The position numbers and the translations under genes were made by a program. Below are positions 23,083 through 33,267 of a stretch of 64,000 bases of DNA, in pieces. Below the pieces are notes generated by a model. It ran no database searches. It was not told the DNA's origin and saw only the letters and a program-made list of their open reading frames with translations. This DNA is from an uncultured Gammaproteobacteria bacterium (GTDB lineage: Bacteria; Pseudomonadota; Gammaproteobacteria; JAADHQ01). The number at the start of each line of letters is the position of its first letter. Positions within the stretch are counted from its first letter, which is position 1. The stretch spans positions 62,001 through 126,000 of the forward strand of contig CAMYJO010000011.1 in assembly GCA_947258755.1 (NCBI GenBank), in the 5' to 3' direction.

Positions 23083-24306
23083 TTGAATTCAGTCGTGACA
23101 CAACAACAACGCGTCCTGTCCGGTATGCGTCCGACTGGTGCCTTGCACCTTGGACATTACCATGGCGTATTGAAAAACTGGATCAAGCTACAGCATGAGT
23201 ATGAGTGCTTCTTTTTTGTCGCCGATTGGCATGCACTAACGACACATTATGAAGATACCGCCAATATCGAGCATCATGTGTGGGAAATGGTCATTGACTG
23301 GCTGGCCGCTGGCGTCAATCCCAGCTCGGCGCGCCTGTTTATCCAGTCACGTGTGCCCGAGCATGCCGAGTTGCATCTGTTATTGTCGATGGTGACCCCG
23401 ATTGGATGGCTGGAGCGTGTGCCGACCTACAAGGATCAGCAGGAGATCTTGAAAGAGAAGGATTTGGCTACTTATGGTTTTCTCGGCTACCCATTATTAC
23501 AGAGTGCGGACATCCTGATGTACAAGGCAGGCATAGTGCCAGTCGGTGAGGACCAGGTCGCACACGTCGAGCTAACCCGTGAGGTGGCCAGGCGATTTAA
23601 TCACCTGTATGGCCGTGAAGTGGATTTTGAGAGCAAGGCCGAGGCTGCAATTAAAAAAATGGGTAAGAAAAACTCAAAGCTGTATAAATCATTGCAGACC
23701 CGTTATCAGGAAAAGGGTGACCATGAGGCCCTTGAGACCGGCAGGGCATTGCTGGATGGGCAGAAAAACCTGACCATCGGCGATCGCGAGCGTTTGTATG
23801 GGTTTCTTGAGGGTAGTGGACGGATGATCCTGCCGGAACCAGAGTCGCTATTGACGCCGGCATCACGCATGCCGGGACTGGATGGGCAAAAAATGTCCAA
23901 ATCCTATGGCAATACCATCGCCTTGCGTGAAGATCCTGACAGTGTTGAGAAAAAACTGAGGACGATGCCTACCGATCCGGCGCGCGTGCGCCGCACCGAT
24001 CCCGGTAACCCGGCGCAATGCCCGGTCTGGCAGTTACACGAGGTCTATTCGGACGACGAGGTCCGTCAATGGGTGCAGAAGGGTTGTACCACGGCCGGTA
24101 TTGGCTGCGTGGACTGTAAGCAGCCCGTGATTGACGCCGTGCTCAATGAGCTACAGCCGATCCGAGAGCGTGCGCAGCAATTTATTGAGGATCCGAATCT
24201 ATTGCGTGGTATCATTAACGAAGGCTGTGAGGCTGCCCGCGACGTCGCCCGTGATACGATTGAAGAAGTCCGTGAGTCGATGGGGTTGCACTATAAAAAC
24301 AGTTAG
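23083..24306 (+). CDS. trpS: Tryptophan--tRNA ligase
   Basis: SGMRPTGALHLGHYHG, MSKSYGN (KMSKS). Confidence 0.96.
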   Translation: MNSVVTQQQRVLSGMRPTGALHLGHYHGVLKNWIKLQHEYECFFFVADWHALTTHYEDTANIEHHVWEMVIDWLAAGVNPSSARLFIQSRVPEHAELHLLLSMVTPIGWLERVPTYKDQQEILKEKDLATYGFLGYPLLQSADILMYKAGIVPVGEDQVAHVELTREVARRFNHLYGREVDFESKAEAAIKKMGKKNSKLYKSLQTRYQEKGDHEALETGRALLDGQKNLTIGDRERLYGFLEGSGRMILPEPESLLTPASRMPGLDGQKMSKSYGNTIALREDPDSVEKKLRTMPTDPARVRRTDPGNPAQCPVWQLHEVYSDDEVRQWVQKGCTTAGIGCVDCKQPVIDAVLNELQPIRERAQQFIEDPNLLRGIINEGCEAARDVARDTIEEVRESMGLHYKNS

Positions 24307-24356
24307 TTATATTACTTATTTTATAAATAACTTAAACAATGGCAGATTAATATCTG

Positions 24357-25280
24357 ATGACGAAAGAACAGCAAACCAAGCTTACCGTCGTACCCGACAC
24401 AGGGCAGGAGCTCGCCAGCGCAGAAGATGAAGCGACGGCAACAGCTAAGCCGCAGCAGGTTGAAATGCCATTTGCGATTGTTCAGGGTGAGGCAATAACG
24501 GCGCTGCCGCAGGATCTGTATATTCCACCCGATGCATTGGAGGTCTTTCTTGAGGCCTTTGAGGGCCCGCTGGACCTGCTGCTGTATTTGATCAGGCGTC
24601 AGAACCTGGATATCGTCGATATCCCGATCGCCGAGATCACCCGGCAATACATGGAATACATCGATTTGATGCAGGACATGCGTCTGGAACTGGCCGCTGA
24701 ATACCTGGTCATGGCGGCGATGCTGGCTGAGATCAAATCCAGAATTCTACTGCCGAGAGCGGTAGAAGAGGATGCAGACGATACTGACCCACGCGCTGAA
24801 CTGGTCAGGCGCTTACAGGAATATGAGCGCTTTAAGCAGGCGGCTGAAGACATCGATACTCTACCGCGCATGGGCAGGGAGTTACATCCGGTCAGTGTGG
24901 ATTTTGTTGACAAGAAAGTGGTCAAGTTGGAACCCGATGTTGATCTGAAAGACGTGTTAGCGGCCTTCAAGGATGTCTTGCACCGTGCTGAAATGTTCAG
25001 TCACCATCACATCGAGATGGAGCCGTTGTCGGTACGAGAGCGTATGTCCAGTGTACTCAGCTTGGTTAAAGCAGAGAGTTTTACCGAGTTTACCCATTTG
25101 TTTGATGTCAAGGAGGGCAGGATGGGTGTAGTAGTTACGTTGCTGGCCATACTGGAGTTGATCAAGGAATCCTTGCTTGAGCTAGTGCAGGCCGAGCCCT
25201 TCAGTCCGATACACGTAAAGGCCGTTGGCTCCAGTGAGCAAACCAGCGAGCATAACGAATCCGAGTTTAAACAAGAGTGA
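24357..25280 (+). CDS. scpA: Segregation and condensation protein A
   Basis: FEGPLDLLLYLIRRQNLDIVDIPIAEITRQYM kleisin N-terminus. Confidence 0.95.
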   Translation: MTKEQQTKLTVVPDTGQELASAEDEATATAKPQQVEMPFAIVQGEAITALPQDLYIPPDALEVFLEAFEGPLDLLLYLIRRQNLDIVDIPIAEITRQYMEYIDLMQDMRLELAAEYLVMAAMLAEIKSRILLPRAVEEDADDTDPRAELVRRLQEYERFKQAAEDIDTLPRMGRELHPVSVDFVDKKVVKLEPDVDLKDVLAAFKDVLHRAEMFSHHHIEMEPLSVRERMSSVLSLVKAESFTEFTHLFDVKEGRMGVVVTLLAILELIKESLLELVQAEPFSPIHVKAVGSSEQTSEHNESEFKQE

Positions 25281-25305
25281 ATACAATTAGCAGGACCCAG
25301 AGTCA

Positions 25306-26007
25306 ATGAATGAAACGTCATTAAAAAATATACTGGAGGCAGCCTTGCTGGCAGCAGGTCGTCCGCTGTCAGTCGATCACTGCCTGTCATTATTTATGGA
25401 CAACGAACAACCTGGCAGGGATGAAATCCGTGCGGCCATAGATGCCTTGGCCGAGGATTATAAAGAGCGCGCTATCGAACTCAAACAGGTGGCCAGCGGC
25501 TATCGTATCCAGGTCCGTGAGGACTATTCGGAATGGGTGTCGCGCTTGTGGTCAGAGCGCCCCTCACGCTACTCGCGGGCATTGCTGGAAACGATCGCCT
25601 TGATGGCCTATCGACAACCGATAACCCGTGGTGAAATTGAAGATATTCGCGGTGTCAGCGTGAGCACAAATATCATCAAGACACTGCAGGAGCGTGAGTG
25701 GATCAAGGTCGTCGGTCACCGTGATGTGCCGGGCAAACCGGCCATGTATGGAACCACCAAGGAATTTCTGGACTATTTCAACCTTAAGTCACTGGACGAG
25801 TTACCGACCCTGGCAGAACTTCGTGACATCGATCGCATCAATGAAGAGCTGGACCTGGAAATTCCAGGCCTGCCGACTGCTGGCAGTGACAGCGATAAGG
25901 AAAGCGAAACGGAGGACCCGCAGTCGGAGCTTGAGGATACCCCAGAGCTCATCGACGATAATCTTGCGGCAGAAAAAAATGAGCCAGGCATCGAAGCCGA
26001 AGCCTGA
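25306..26007 (+). CDS. scpB: Segregation and condensation protein B
   Basis: ETIALMAYRQPITRGEIEDIRGVSVSTNIIKTLQEREWIKVVGHRDVPGKPAMYGTT. Confidence 0.95.
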   Translation: MNETSLKNILEAALLAAGRPLSVDHCLSLFMDNEQPGRDEIRAAIDALAEDYKERAIELKQVASGYRIQVREDYSEWVSRLWSERPSRYSRALLETIALMAYRQPITRGEIEDIRGVSVSTNIIKTLQEREWIKVVGHRDVPGKPAMYGTTKEFLDYFNLKSLDELPTLAELRDIDRINEELDLEIPGLPTAGSDSDKESETEDPQSELEDTPELIDDNLAAEKNEPGIEAEA

Positions 26008-26015
26008 TTGCCGAT

Positions 26016-26855
26016 ATGTCCGAACGTATTCAAAAGGTGCTGTCTCGTCTCGGCATGGGTTCAAGACGGCAGATAGAAGCATGGATACGTGCAGGTAAAA
26101 TCACCATCAATAAACAGACGGCCCAGCTCGGCGACCGTATCAGCAAAGGCGATCGTGTTTACCTGAATGGAAAATCGGTTGACCTGTCCAGGCTCGCACA
26201 GGTAAAACGCCGGGTTATTGCCTATTACAAAAACGAAGGGGAAATCTGCAGTCGAGATGATCCCGAGCATAAAGACTCCGTTTTTGATCACTTACCCAAG
26301 CTAGAGAATGGTCGATGGATCGCTATTGGGCGATTGGATCTGAATACTTGCGGCTTGATGTTATTCACGACCGATGGCGAGCTGGCCAATCGACTCATGC
26401 ATCCATCGTTTGAAATAGAGCGGGAATATGCAGCACGTGTGTTGGGCGAGGTGCCCCCTGAGGCTCTCGACAATATGCTTAAGGGCGTTGAAGCTGAAGA
26501 CGGAGTACTGAAATTTGATCAAATCAGAGATGCGGGAGGCACTGGCGCGAATCACTGGTACCATGTCATTTTGCATCAGGGGCGTTACCGTGAAGTGCGG
26601 CGTTTATGGGAATCCCAGGGCATCAAGGTCAGTCGCTTAAAGCGTGTACGCTATGGTTCGATCATACTGCCGCGTTCATTGAAATTGGGTAAATGGTATG
26701 AGCTGGAACAGTCACAGATCAAGGAATTGTTGGACCTGACAGGTCTAAAGCCAGAGATGCAAAGCCGTGACAAGCAAAAACCAGTATCCAAATACCCTGG
26801 CCTTAGGAAAAAGAAATCACCGTATAAAAAAAGACCACGTCCTTCACGTTCCTGA
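26016..26855 (+). CDS. rluB: 23S rRNA pseudouridine synthase RluB-type
   Basis: S4 domain plus IGRLDLNTCGLMLFTTDGELANRLMHP catalytic motif; immediately after scpB. Confidence 0.93.
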   Translation: MSERIQKVLSRLGMGSRRQIEAWIRAGKITINKQTAQLGDRISKGDRVYLNGKSVDLSRLAQVKRRVIAYYKNEGEICSRDDPEHKDSVFDHLPKLENGRWIAIGRLDLNTCGLMLFTTDGELANRLMHPSFEIEREYAARVLGEVPPEALDNMLKGVEAEDGVLKFDQIRDAGGTGANHWYHVILHQGRYREVRRLWESQGIKVSRLKRVRYGSIILPRSLKLGKWYELEQSQIKELLDLTGLKPEMQSRDKQKPVSKYPGLRKKKSPYKKRPRPSRS

Positions 26856-27530
26856 ATGATGCAAGCAGGGCAAGAACGTAAATTGTTCAGTCTGTTGATG
26901 AAGGCCTATGGCAAGCAGGATTGGTGGCCCGCTGATACGCCTTTCGAAGTGATGGTGGGCGCTATCCTGACCCAAAACACGGCCTGGTCCAATGTGGTTA
27001 AGGCCATTTTCAATCTGAGAAAAAATAACGCACTAAATCCGCAGGCAATCAGTGCCATGCCGCAAGCGCAGTTGGCTGATATGATAAAGCCCTCAGGTTA
27101 TTTTAATATCAAGGCCAAGCGCCTGCAGTCTTTTTGCTACTGGTATCTACAGCAAGGTTCCTATGACACACTCAGTAAAATAAGCACGGATAATCTACGC
27201 AAAGATTTGTTGTCGGTACACGGCATTGGTCCGGAAACCGCAGATGATATATTGTTGTATGCCTTCGACCGTCCGGTATTTGTCATCGATGCCTACACCC
27301 GACGCCTGTTCACTCGCGCGGGCCTTGCCAGTGGGCATGAATCCTATGAGGTCTTACGGCATCAGGTGGAGCAAGTTATGCAGGACAGCGTTGTCGATTT
27401 AAACGAGTTTCATGCCTTGATTGTCTGGCATGCAAAAGAATCTTGCAGGAAGAAGCCGATATGCATGCACTGTACATTACAACATCATTGTAATTATGCA
27501 CAGCAGCTTGACGGGTACGAATTCGGGTGA
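26856..27530 (+). CDS. Endonuclease III-like HhH-GPD DNA glycosylase
   Basis: GAILTQNTAWSNV, LSVHGIGPETADDILLYAFDRPVFVIDAYTRRL, C-terminal Cys cluster CRKKPICMHCTLQHHC. Confidence 0.92.
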   Translation: MMQAGQERKLFSLLMKAYGKQDWWPADTPFEVMVGAILTQNTAWSNVVKAIFNLRKNNALNPQAISAMPQAQLADMIKPSGYFNIKAKRLQSFCYWYLQQGSYDTLSKISTDNLRKDLLSVHGIGPETADDILLYAFDRPVFVIDAYTRRLFTRAGLASGHESYEVLRHQVEQVMQDSVVDLNEFHALIVWHAKESCRKKPICMHCTLQHHCNYAQQLDGYEFG

Positions 27531-27555
27531 ATGTAAACAAGCATGAGTAGGGTCA

Positions 27556-28458
27556 ATGGACATAAAATCATTAACAAAAAAATTCTCAAGTAAAGGTTCA
27601 CTGGAATTCCGGCAGCAAGGCGATGGCCTGATATTATTGGACATACAAAACCAATATGCGCATGCCACAGTTTGTCTGCAGGGTGCGCAATTGTTGTCGT
27701 GGAGGCCGCTGGGCTCTACTCCGGTCATATGGCTATCTGAGCAGGCCGTGTACCAACAGCAAAAGTCCATCCGTGGGGGAGTACCGGTTTGTTGGCCCTG
27801 GTTTGGTGCTCACAAAGATGACCCGAACATGCCTGCGCATGGGTTTGCACGCACACAAGAGTGGGATCTGGCTGAAGTAAACTCGCATGAGGATGGTTCA
27901 ACCGACTTGCTACTCACACTAGAAGGCAATAAGGATGTAACGCCCTTATGGCCCTATGCATTCACGCTCAGTTTGCAGATGCATATCGGCGCCGCACTTG
28001 AGATGTCACTGACGACGCATAATAGGGATAAACAGGCCATGGTCATCAGCGAGGCATTGCATACCTATTTTCAGGTTAGTGACATTAATAAGGTCAGTGT
28101 TGACGGTCTCGATCAATGTTCATACCTCGATAAAGTCGATGGCTTTAATGAAAAAATTCAGACAGGTCCACTACGTATCGATACTGAAGTGGACAGGATC
28201 TATAGTGATACCACTGATGTTTGTGTAATTAATGATACTGGTTTAAACAGGCAGATTGTGGTGTCGAAATCGGGCAGTCATTCAACAGTGGTTTGGAATC
28301 CTTGGGCAGCAAAATCCGCAGCGATGAGCGATATGGGTGAGCAAGCGTACACAAAGATGTTGTGTGTCGAAAGTGCCAACGCTGCTGCTAACAGTTTACA
28401 GCTAGCGCCGGGAGAAAGTCATTCCCTGCAAGTGTGTTACCACGTCATTGAACTTTAA
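27556..28458 (+). CDS. D-hexose-6-phosphate mutarotase (YeaD-like)
   Basis: IRGGVPVCWPWFGAH, MPAHGFARTQEWDL motifs. Confidence 0.92.
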   Translation: MDIKSLTKKFSSKGSLEFRQQGDGLILLDIQNQYAHATVCLQGAQLLSWRPLGSTPVIWLSEQAVYQQQKSIRGGVPVCWPWFGAHKDDPNMPAHGFARTQEWDLAEVNSHEDGSTDLLLTLEGNKDVTPLWPYAFTLSLQMHIGAALEMSLTTHNRDKQAMVISEALHTYFQVSDINKVSVDGLDQCSYLDKVDGFNEKIQTGPLRIDTEVDRIYSDTTDVCVINDTGLNRQIVVSKSGSHSTVVWNPWAAKSAAMSDMGEQAYTKMLCVESANAAANSLQLAPGESHSLQVCYHVIEL

Positions 28459-28470
28459 CGGAGACGGAGC

Positions 28471-28677
28471 GTGCAATTTTTATTACAGGGATCGGAATAT
28501 ATAGAGCTGAATAATCTGCTAAAGGTCACGGGTGTTTGCCACAGCGGTGGTATGGCCAAGCAGTTAATCGCCGCTGGAGAAGTGCGCGTCGATGGGCAGA
28601 TTGAATTGCGTAAACGAAAAAAAATAAGGGCAGGACAGGTGGTAGAATTTGCCGGCAACACAATCAATATAGCATGA
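28471..28677 (+). CDS. RNA-binding S4 domain protein (YbcJ-like)
   Basis: IELNNLLKVTGVCHSGGMAKQLIAAGEVRVDGQIELRKRKKI. Confidence 0.88.
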   Translation: MQFLLQGSEYIELNNLLKVTGVCHSGGMAKQLIAAGEVRVDGQIELRKRKKIRAGQVVEFAGNTINIA

Positions 28678-29306
28678 GTACCGTCCTTTATTATTGCCAT
28701 GACCCGATGTGCAGTTGGTGCTGGGCCTTTAAAGACGTATACAGCCAATTATGCAGCGCACTTTCCGATGAAGTAGCCATAAAAACCTTGCTTGGTGGGC
28801 TGGCACCCGATACCGAGGAACCCATGGCAGCAGATATGCAGCACTACTTGCAAAACACCTGGAAAACGATCCAGAAGCGCGTGCCTGGAAGTCGCTTTAA
28901 TATTGATTTCTGGACAAAATGCCGACCGCGCCGATCGACCTACGCTGCTTGCCGTGCTGTGATCGCAGCGCGGCATCAAGGTCAGCAATATGCCGATTTG
29001 ATGACCACTAAGATACAAACGGCCTATTATACCGAGGCCAGAAACCCATCTGAGCAACAACTTCTGATCGCGTTGGCAAAAGAGCTCGGTCTCGATGTTG
29101 CCCAGTTTGCAGACGACATCAATGCAGAACAGACTCGGCAGCAGTTGCATGAAGAGATCGAGCAATGTCGGCGGCTTGGTGTTGATAGTTTTCCTGCACT
29201 GGTGCTTAACGTGAGTGGCTCTTATTGGCAAATACCGCTAGATTATAATCATGTTGATCCCATGCTGGATTTGATTTCACAAATTATTAAAGAGCAGGAC
29301 GAATGA
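28674..29306 (+). CDS. DsbA family protein (thiol oxidoreductase-like)
   Basis: YYCHDPMCSWCWAFKDVY CxxC motif; overlaps the S4 gene by 4 nt. Confidence 0.88.
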   Translation: MSTVLYYCHDPMCSWCWAFKDVYSQLCSALSDEVAIKTLLGGLAPDTEEPMAADMQHYLQNTWKTIQKRVPGSRFNIDFWTKCRPRRSTYAACRAVIAARHQGQQYADLMTTKIQTAYYTEARNPSEQQLLIALAKELGLDVAQFADDINAEQTRQQLHEEIEQCRRLGVDSFPALVLNVSGSYWQIPLDYNHVDPMLDLISQIIKEQDE

Positions 29307-29663
29307 ATGTCGCCGCAACAGACAAATGACTTAAGCGAGCTACTGTCGGTTTATCTGAATGACGAATTGCTACTGCAATATGATCGCAAGAAGCGAATTC
29401 CAGGTCATCAACGTTTGTTTCTCGATAAAATGGATGCCGATATGGATGCTGGTATTTCGATGGCAGGCGAATTTATCGCCAACCCAAATGCACAAGAGCG
29501 CCTGCACTATGTGGCGATTAAGCTCGTGCGTGGCTTATTGGCAAAAGAGCAAGCGCTGGTTGCATCGACCAGTACATATTTATCCAGTCGTTATGTCAGC
29601 CTGAAAGAAATTCAGGCACATGAGAGTGGCGAACAGGTGGGGCTAGACTTTGTCTTTGACTGA
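29307..29663 (+). CDS. Hypothetical protein, paralog of the convergent 29669..30040 product
   Basis: 118 aa, shares YDR-K--P-HQ-L-LDKMDA-M--GI ... I-NP-A--R ... VFD pattern with the 29669..30040 protein. Confidence 0.75.
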   Translation: MSPQQTNDLSELLSVYLNDELLLQYDRKKRIPGHQRLFLDKMDADMDAGISMAGEFIANPNAQERLHYVAIKLVRGLLAKEQALVASTSTYLSSRYVSLKEIQAHESGEQVGLDFVFD

Positions 29664-29668
29664 TTCGA

Positions 29669-30040
29669 TTAATGCGTGAACTGCACGGCAACCTGTTTCT
29701 TGTAATCTTCATCAAAGACGAGATTGATAGTCACTTCTTCATCGACATCTTCAATACGAACCTGTTTTAGTTCCGGTAAGCGGTCGGCCAGATAGGTGCA
29801 CATCGAGGCGGCCACGGATTCCTGATCATTTTTTATTGCATGTACCAGATTGGCCGCAACAAATTGTGCGCGTTGATTGGCATCCGGGTTTTTTATCAGT
29901 GAGTCACCTATCATGATGCCTTCTTCCATTTTTGCATCCATTTTATCCAGGTATAGCGCCTGGTGGTCAGGAAGTAGCTTGTCGCGATCGTATTCCAGCT
30001 GTGCGACCCCGTTCAATAGAACGGCCATTATATTGCTCAT
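29669..30040 (-). CDS. Hypothetical protein, paralog of the convergent 29307..29663 product
   Basis: 123 aa, near-gapless alignment with the 29307..29663 protein across most of its length. Confidence 0.75.
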   Translation of the reverse strand: MSNIMAVLLNGVAQLEYDRDKLLPDHQALYLDKMDAKMEEGIMIGDSLIKNPDANQRAQFVAANLVHAIKNDQESVAASMCTYLADRLPELKQVRIEDVDEEVTINLVFDEDYKKQVAVQFTH

Positions 30041-30148
30041 AGTAGTACCTGTTTAGTCAGCAGAGGCCCGTTACGGCTCTGGGGGATTATCATGACGGCT
30101 ATTTTAGCGTATATACTGAGCGCAGAAAAGATGCCGCCAGCACCAGTG

Positions 30149-30922
30149 TTATAGCGGAATGTCCTTATTGTCCAGAATCCAGTCAACGGCCTCGTTGAAA
30201 TCCTGTGCACAGACTATACCTGGATCGGTGATACGGTCTTCATCACCATCGCGATATTTACCGGTTTTGACCAGGATAGCCGTCATTCCGGCGCTAATGG
30301 CACCATTGATATCGGCGTCGACATCATCGCCAATCATAACAGTGCTTTTGACGCTGGTGGACATGCTATGGACCGCATGCCGATAGAATTCACAATCCGG
30401 CTTGCCGGTAATAATGGCTTCAACGTCAGCGGCGTACTCAAGCGCGGTGACAAATGCACCGGCATCGATACTAAGGCCGTCCTGTTGCATGAAATAACGA
30501 TTCTTGCCCATGGCAATTAAGGGTGCACCCTCAATCAATAGGCGAAAGGCGTTATTGATATTATCGTAGGTGAATCCTTGATCTGCATCGCCTATGAGGA
30601 CGGCATTGTATTGGGTGTTGTTAAAATCGGCGAATTCTTCGAGTAAGTCCGGATGGATTAACTTAAAGGGCGATAGACCGTTCGTTTTCAGATAAGCATG
30701 TGCCGCCATGGGAGCTGTAAACAGGTCATCACGATTAATAATGAAACCTAGTTCAAGTAGTTGCTGATGGATCTTGTTTGCAGGTTTTCGTGTGGTATTG
30801 GTGACATAACGTATGGCTAGTCCAGAGTTTTGTAAGCGCGACAGGGAGTCGCTAGCGCCTGGGATAGCCTGGTCGTCTATATAGAGTACACCACTCAGGT
30901 CCAGAAGTAGACCGGAAATCAT
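30149..30922 (-). CDS. HAD-IIA family hydrolase (LHPP/NagD-like)
   Basis: LLLDLSGVLYIDDQAIPGA, VTNTTRKPA, MIGDDVDADINGAISAGM. Confidence 0.9.
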   Translation of the reverse strand: MISGLLLDLSGVLYIDDQAIPGASDSLSRLQNSGLAIRYVTNTTRKPANKIHQQLLELGFIINRDDLFTAPMAAHAYLKTNGLSPFKLIHPDLLEEFADFNNTQYNAVLIGDADQGFTYDNINNAFRLLIEGAPLIAMGKNRYFMQQDGLSIDAGAFVTALEYAADVEAIITGKPDCEFYRHAVHSMSTSVKSTVMIGDDVDADINGAISAGMTAILVKTGKYRDGDEDRITDPGIVCAQDFNEAVDWILDNKDIPL

Positions 30923-31015
30923 CCGAAGTCCCCTGTTTTGTATGCATACCTGATAATGTAGTGGATACTACGTGATTGTAAATACCCCGGCGGGGATAAT
31001 GCTGAGCGGAATAAC

Positions 31016-31948
31016 TTAGTCTGACATTATCGTGCAATTACGGCCGTTATTTTTTGCAGTGTATAATGCCTTGTCTGCACGTTCGAACAGATCAAGTTCC
31101 TTATCATCAGCATGTAGGCAGGCAATACCCTGACTGACTGTGATATTCGTTGTATTACCATTATAGCTGCATTCGAGTTTGGCTATCGCCTGGCGGATTC
31201 GTTCAGCCAGTTGCTGTGCGCCTTTTTCACAGGTATTGCTTAGCAGGATTGCGAATTCCTCGCCACCATAGCGGAACACCATATCCGAATCGCGGACCTG
31301 AAGCTTGATGGTCTGGGCAACATCGCGTAATACACAGTCACCGAACAGATGACCGAATTCATCATTGATACCTTTGAACTTATCGATATCAAGAATAATC
31401 AGTGCAAATGGACTTTCATGGCGCTGTGCCAGTGCTATTTCACGATTGATACTGGAATCAAATGTCGAACGATTTTTTACGCCTGTCAGTGGATCAATCA
31501 TCGATGTGGTTATTGCCTGATGATACATCAAGCCATTATGCAGCGGGTTTAATAGGCTGGATAACGTATATTCCAGTGTGATTGTTTCCGACTCGGAGAA
31601 TTTTCGGCGTCGGCTGAAGACCAGCTCACCGAGATTCTGACCACCTATTAATAGTCGATACTGACAGCTGTGGTGTTTTTTCTGGCCAAAATTGTACGTA
31701 TAGATATCTTCGGGATGTGAGTAGCTGATGCTGTCATAGTCAATGTATGTCCGTGTTTCCTGCTGGAAAATGGCAAACAGTTCATCCAGGTTTAAGGTAC
31801 TATGCAAGCGATTGGACAGCTCAAGAGCACGTACGGCCTCGACCTTTAATGAAAATGCCTTATCTGCTTTTATATGGGTGCCCATAGTCTTGACGCCTTT
31901 TGTTAATACCCTGGTATTGCCCGCATCGATACTCGTATTTAATGCCAT
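31016..31948 (-). CDS. Diguanylate cyclase (GGDEF domain)
   Basis: DPLTGVKNRSTFD, RDSDMVFRYGGEEFAILL (GGEEF active site with upstream RxxD I-site). Confidence 0.93.
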   Translation of the reverse strand: MALNTSIDAGNTRVLTKGVKTMGTHIKADKAFSLKVEAVRALELSNRLHSTLNLDELFAIFQQETRTYIDYDSISYSHPEDIYTYNFGQKKHHSCQYRLLIGGQNLGELVFSRRRKFSESETITLEYTLSSLLNPLHNGLMYHQAITTSMIDPLTGVKNRSTFDSSINREIALAQRHESPFALIILDIDKFKGINDEFGHLFGDCVLRDVAQTIKLQVRDSDMVFRYGGEEFAILLSNTCEKGAQQLAERIRQAIAKLECSYNGNTTNITVSQGIACLHADDKELDLFERADKALYTAKNNGRNCTIMSD

Positions 31949-32165
31949 TGGATAAATCCTCTGTACAACTGTTAGTTATACCTATGCTAATATCGTGCCG
32001 CTTTTTTATAAATTACATATAACTAATAAAAACAATAAGATAATGAGCTAGCACCTGGCTTGCGTCAACATTGTGACGGCATTTTGACGGTTTTAGGATG
32101 GTAAAAGCGGCAACTTATTGCTTTAATCGTAAGTCAAACAGTTAGTGTATCGTCAGGAAACAAAC

Positions 32166-33212
32166 ATGAAAAAAGTGCTCTTTAGTTCCATTTGCGTCAT
32201 GTTGTATGCGCTTTGCGCCAGTGTGTATGCGGCCACAGAACAGCAAAAACTCGACGCGGGTATGGTCAATCCTGGCTATATTGAGAAGCCGGCCTGGTTC
32301 AAATTATCATTATTGGAATTACAGGACGATGTCGCCGAGGCCAGCGCAGCAGGCAAACGGCTGATCCTGTATTTCTACCAGGATGGTTGTCCGTATTGTG
32401 AGAAATTGATCGTCGATAATTTCGGTAACAAGGAAATAGCAGATAAGGCGAAAAAGAATTTCGACATGATTGCACTCAACATGTGGGGTGATAAGGAAGT
32501 GATCGATCTCCAAGGTAAGGAAACCATCGAAAAGGATTTTGCTGCCGCAATGAAGGTGATGTATACGCCAACGATGTTATTTCTGGATGAAAAAGGTCAA
32601 GTGGCCCTACGTCTGAACGGCTACTATTTCCCGGAAAAATTCAATGCAGTACTTGACTATGTTGCTGCAGGCATGGAAGCTAAAATGAAATTTTCGGAAT
32701 ATTATCGAGCCAAAACTGCGACGCCCACAACCGGTAAGTTGCATATTGATCCAAGCTATTTGCAGCCTCCGTATAATCTCCAACAAACTCTTCAGGCTAA
32801 CAAGCGTCCTCTGTTGGTTATATTTGAACAGCCTGGAAGTAAACTCTGTGATGAGTTACATCTTGATATCTTACAAAAGCCCGAGTCCAAGGAGGCTATC
32901 AAGGGGTTAGATGTTGCTGTCTTGGGCCAGCATTCGAAAGGTTTTGTGGTTACGCCGGATGGCCAGGCAATGAGAATTTCAGATTGGGCAAAAAAACTGA
33001 ATATCCAGTATGCACCCAGCCTTGTTTATTTTGATACTGCCGGTAAAGAGGTTTTTCGTACAGAGGCCTATCTAAGAACCTTTCATATTGCCGGCTCTAT
33101 GAATTACGTCACTAGCGGGAAGTATAAAACGCAGCCCAACTTTCAACGCTATCTACAGGATGTTAATAAGGATATGATAAGCAAAGGTATCAAGGTCGAG
33201 TTGATGAGGTAA
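32166..33212 (+). CDS. Exported thioredoxin-fold protein with tandem Trx-like domains
   Basis: Signal peptide MKKVLFSSICVMLYALCASVYA; YFYQDGCPYCEKLIVDNF (CPYC) in the first domain; second domain LLVIFEQPGSKLCDELHLDIL. ATG 32166 preferred over upstream start at 32145. Confidence 0.85.
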   Translation: MKKVLFSSICVMLYALCASVYAATEQQKLDAGMVNPGYIEKPAWFKLSLLELQDDVAEASAAGKRLILYFYQDGCPYCEKLIVDNFGNKEIADKAKKNFDMIALNMWGDKEVIDLQGKETIEKDFAAAMKVMYTPTMLFLDEKGQVALRLNGYYFPEKFNAVLDYVAAGMEAKMKFSEYYRAKTATPTTGKLHIDPSYLQPPYNLQQTLQANKRPLLVIFEQPGSKLCDELHLDILQKPESKEAIKGLDVAVLGQHSKGFVVTPDGQAMRISDWAKKLNIQYAPSLVYFDTAGKEVFRTEAYLRTFHIAGSMNYVTSGKYKTQPNFQRYLQDVNKDMISKGIKVELMR

Positions 33213-33267
33213 GCGCGTGCTTCCTTTGTGGGCTTGTGCTCGTAGCTTTAAAATCCAATGTTAACCT

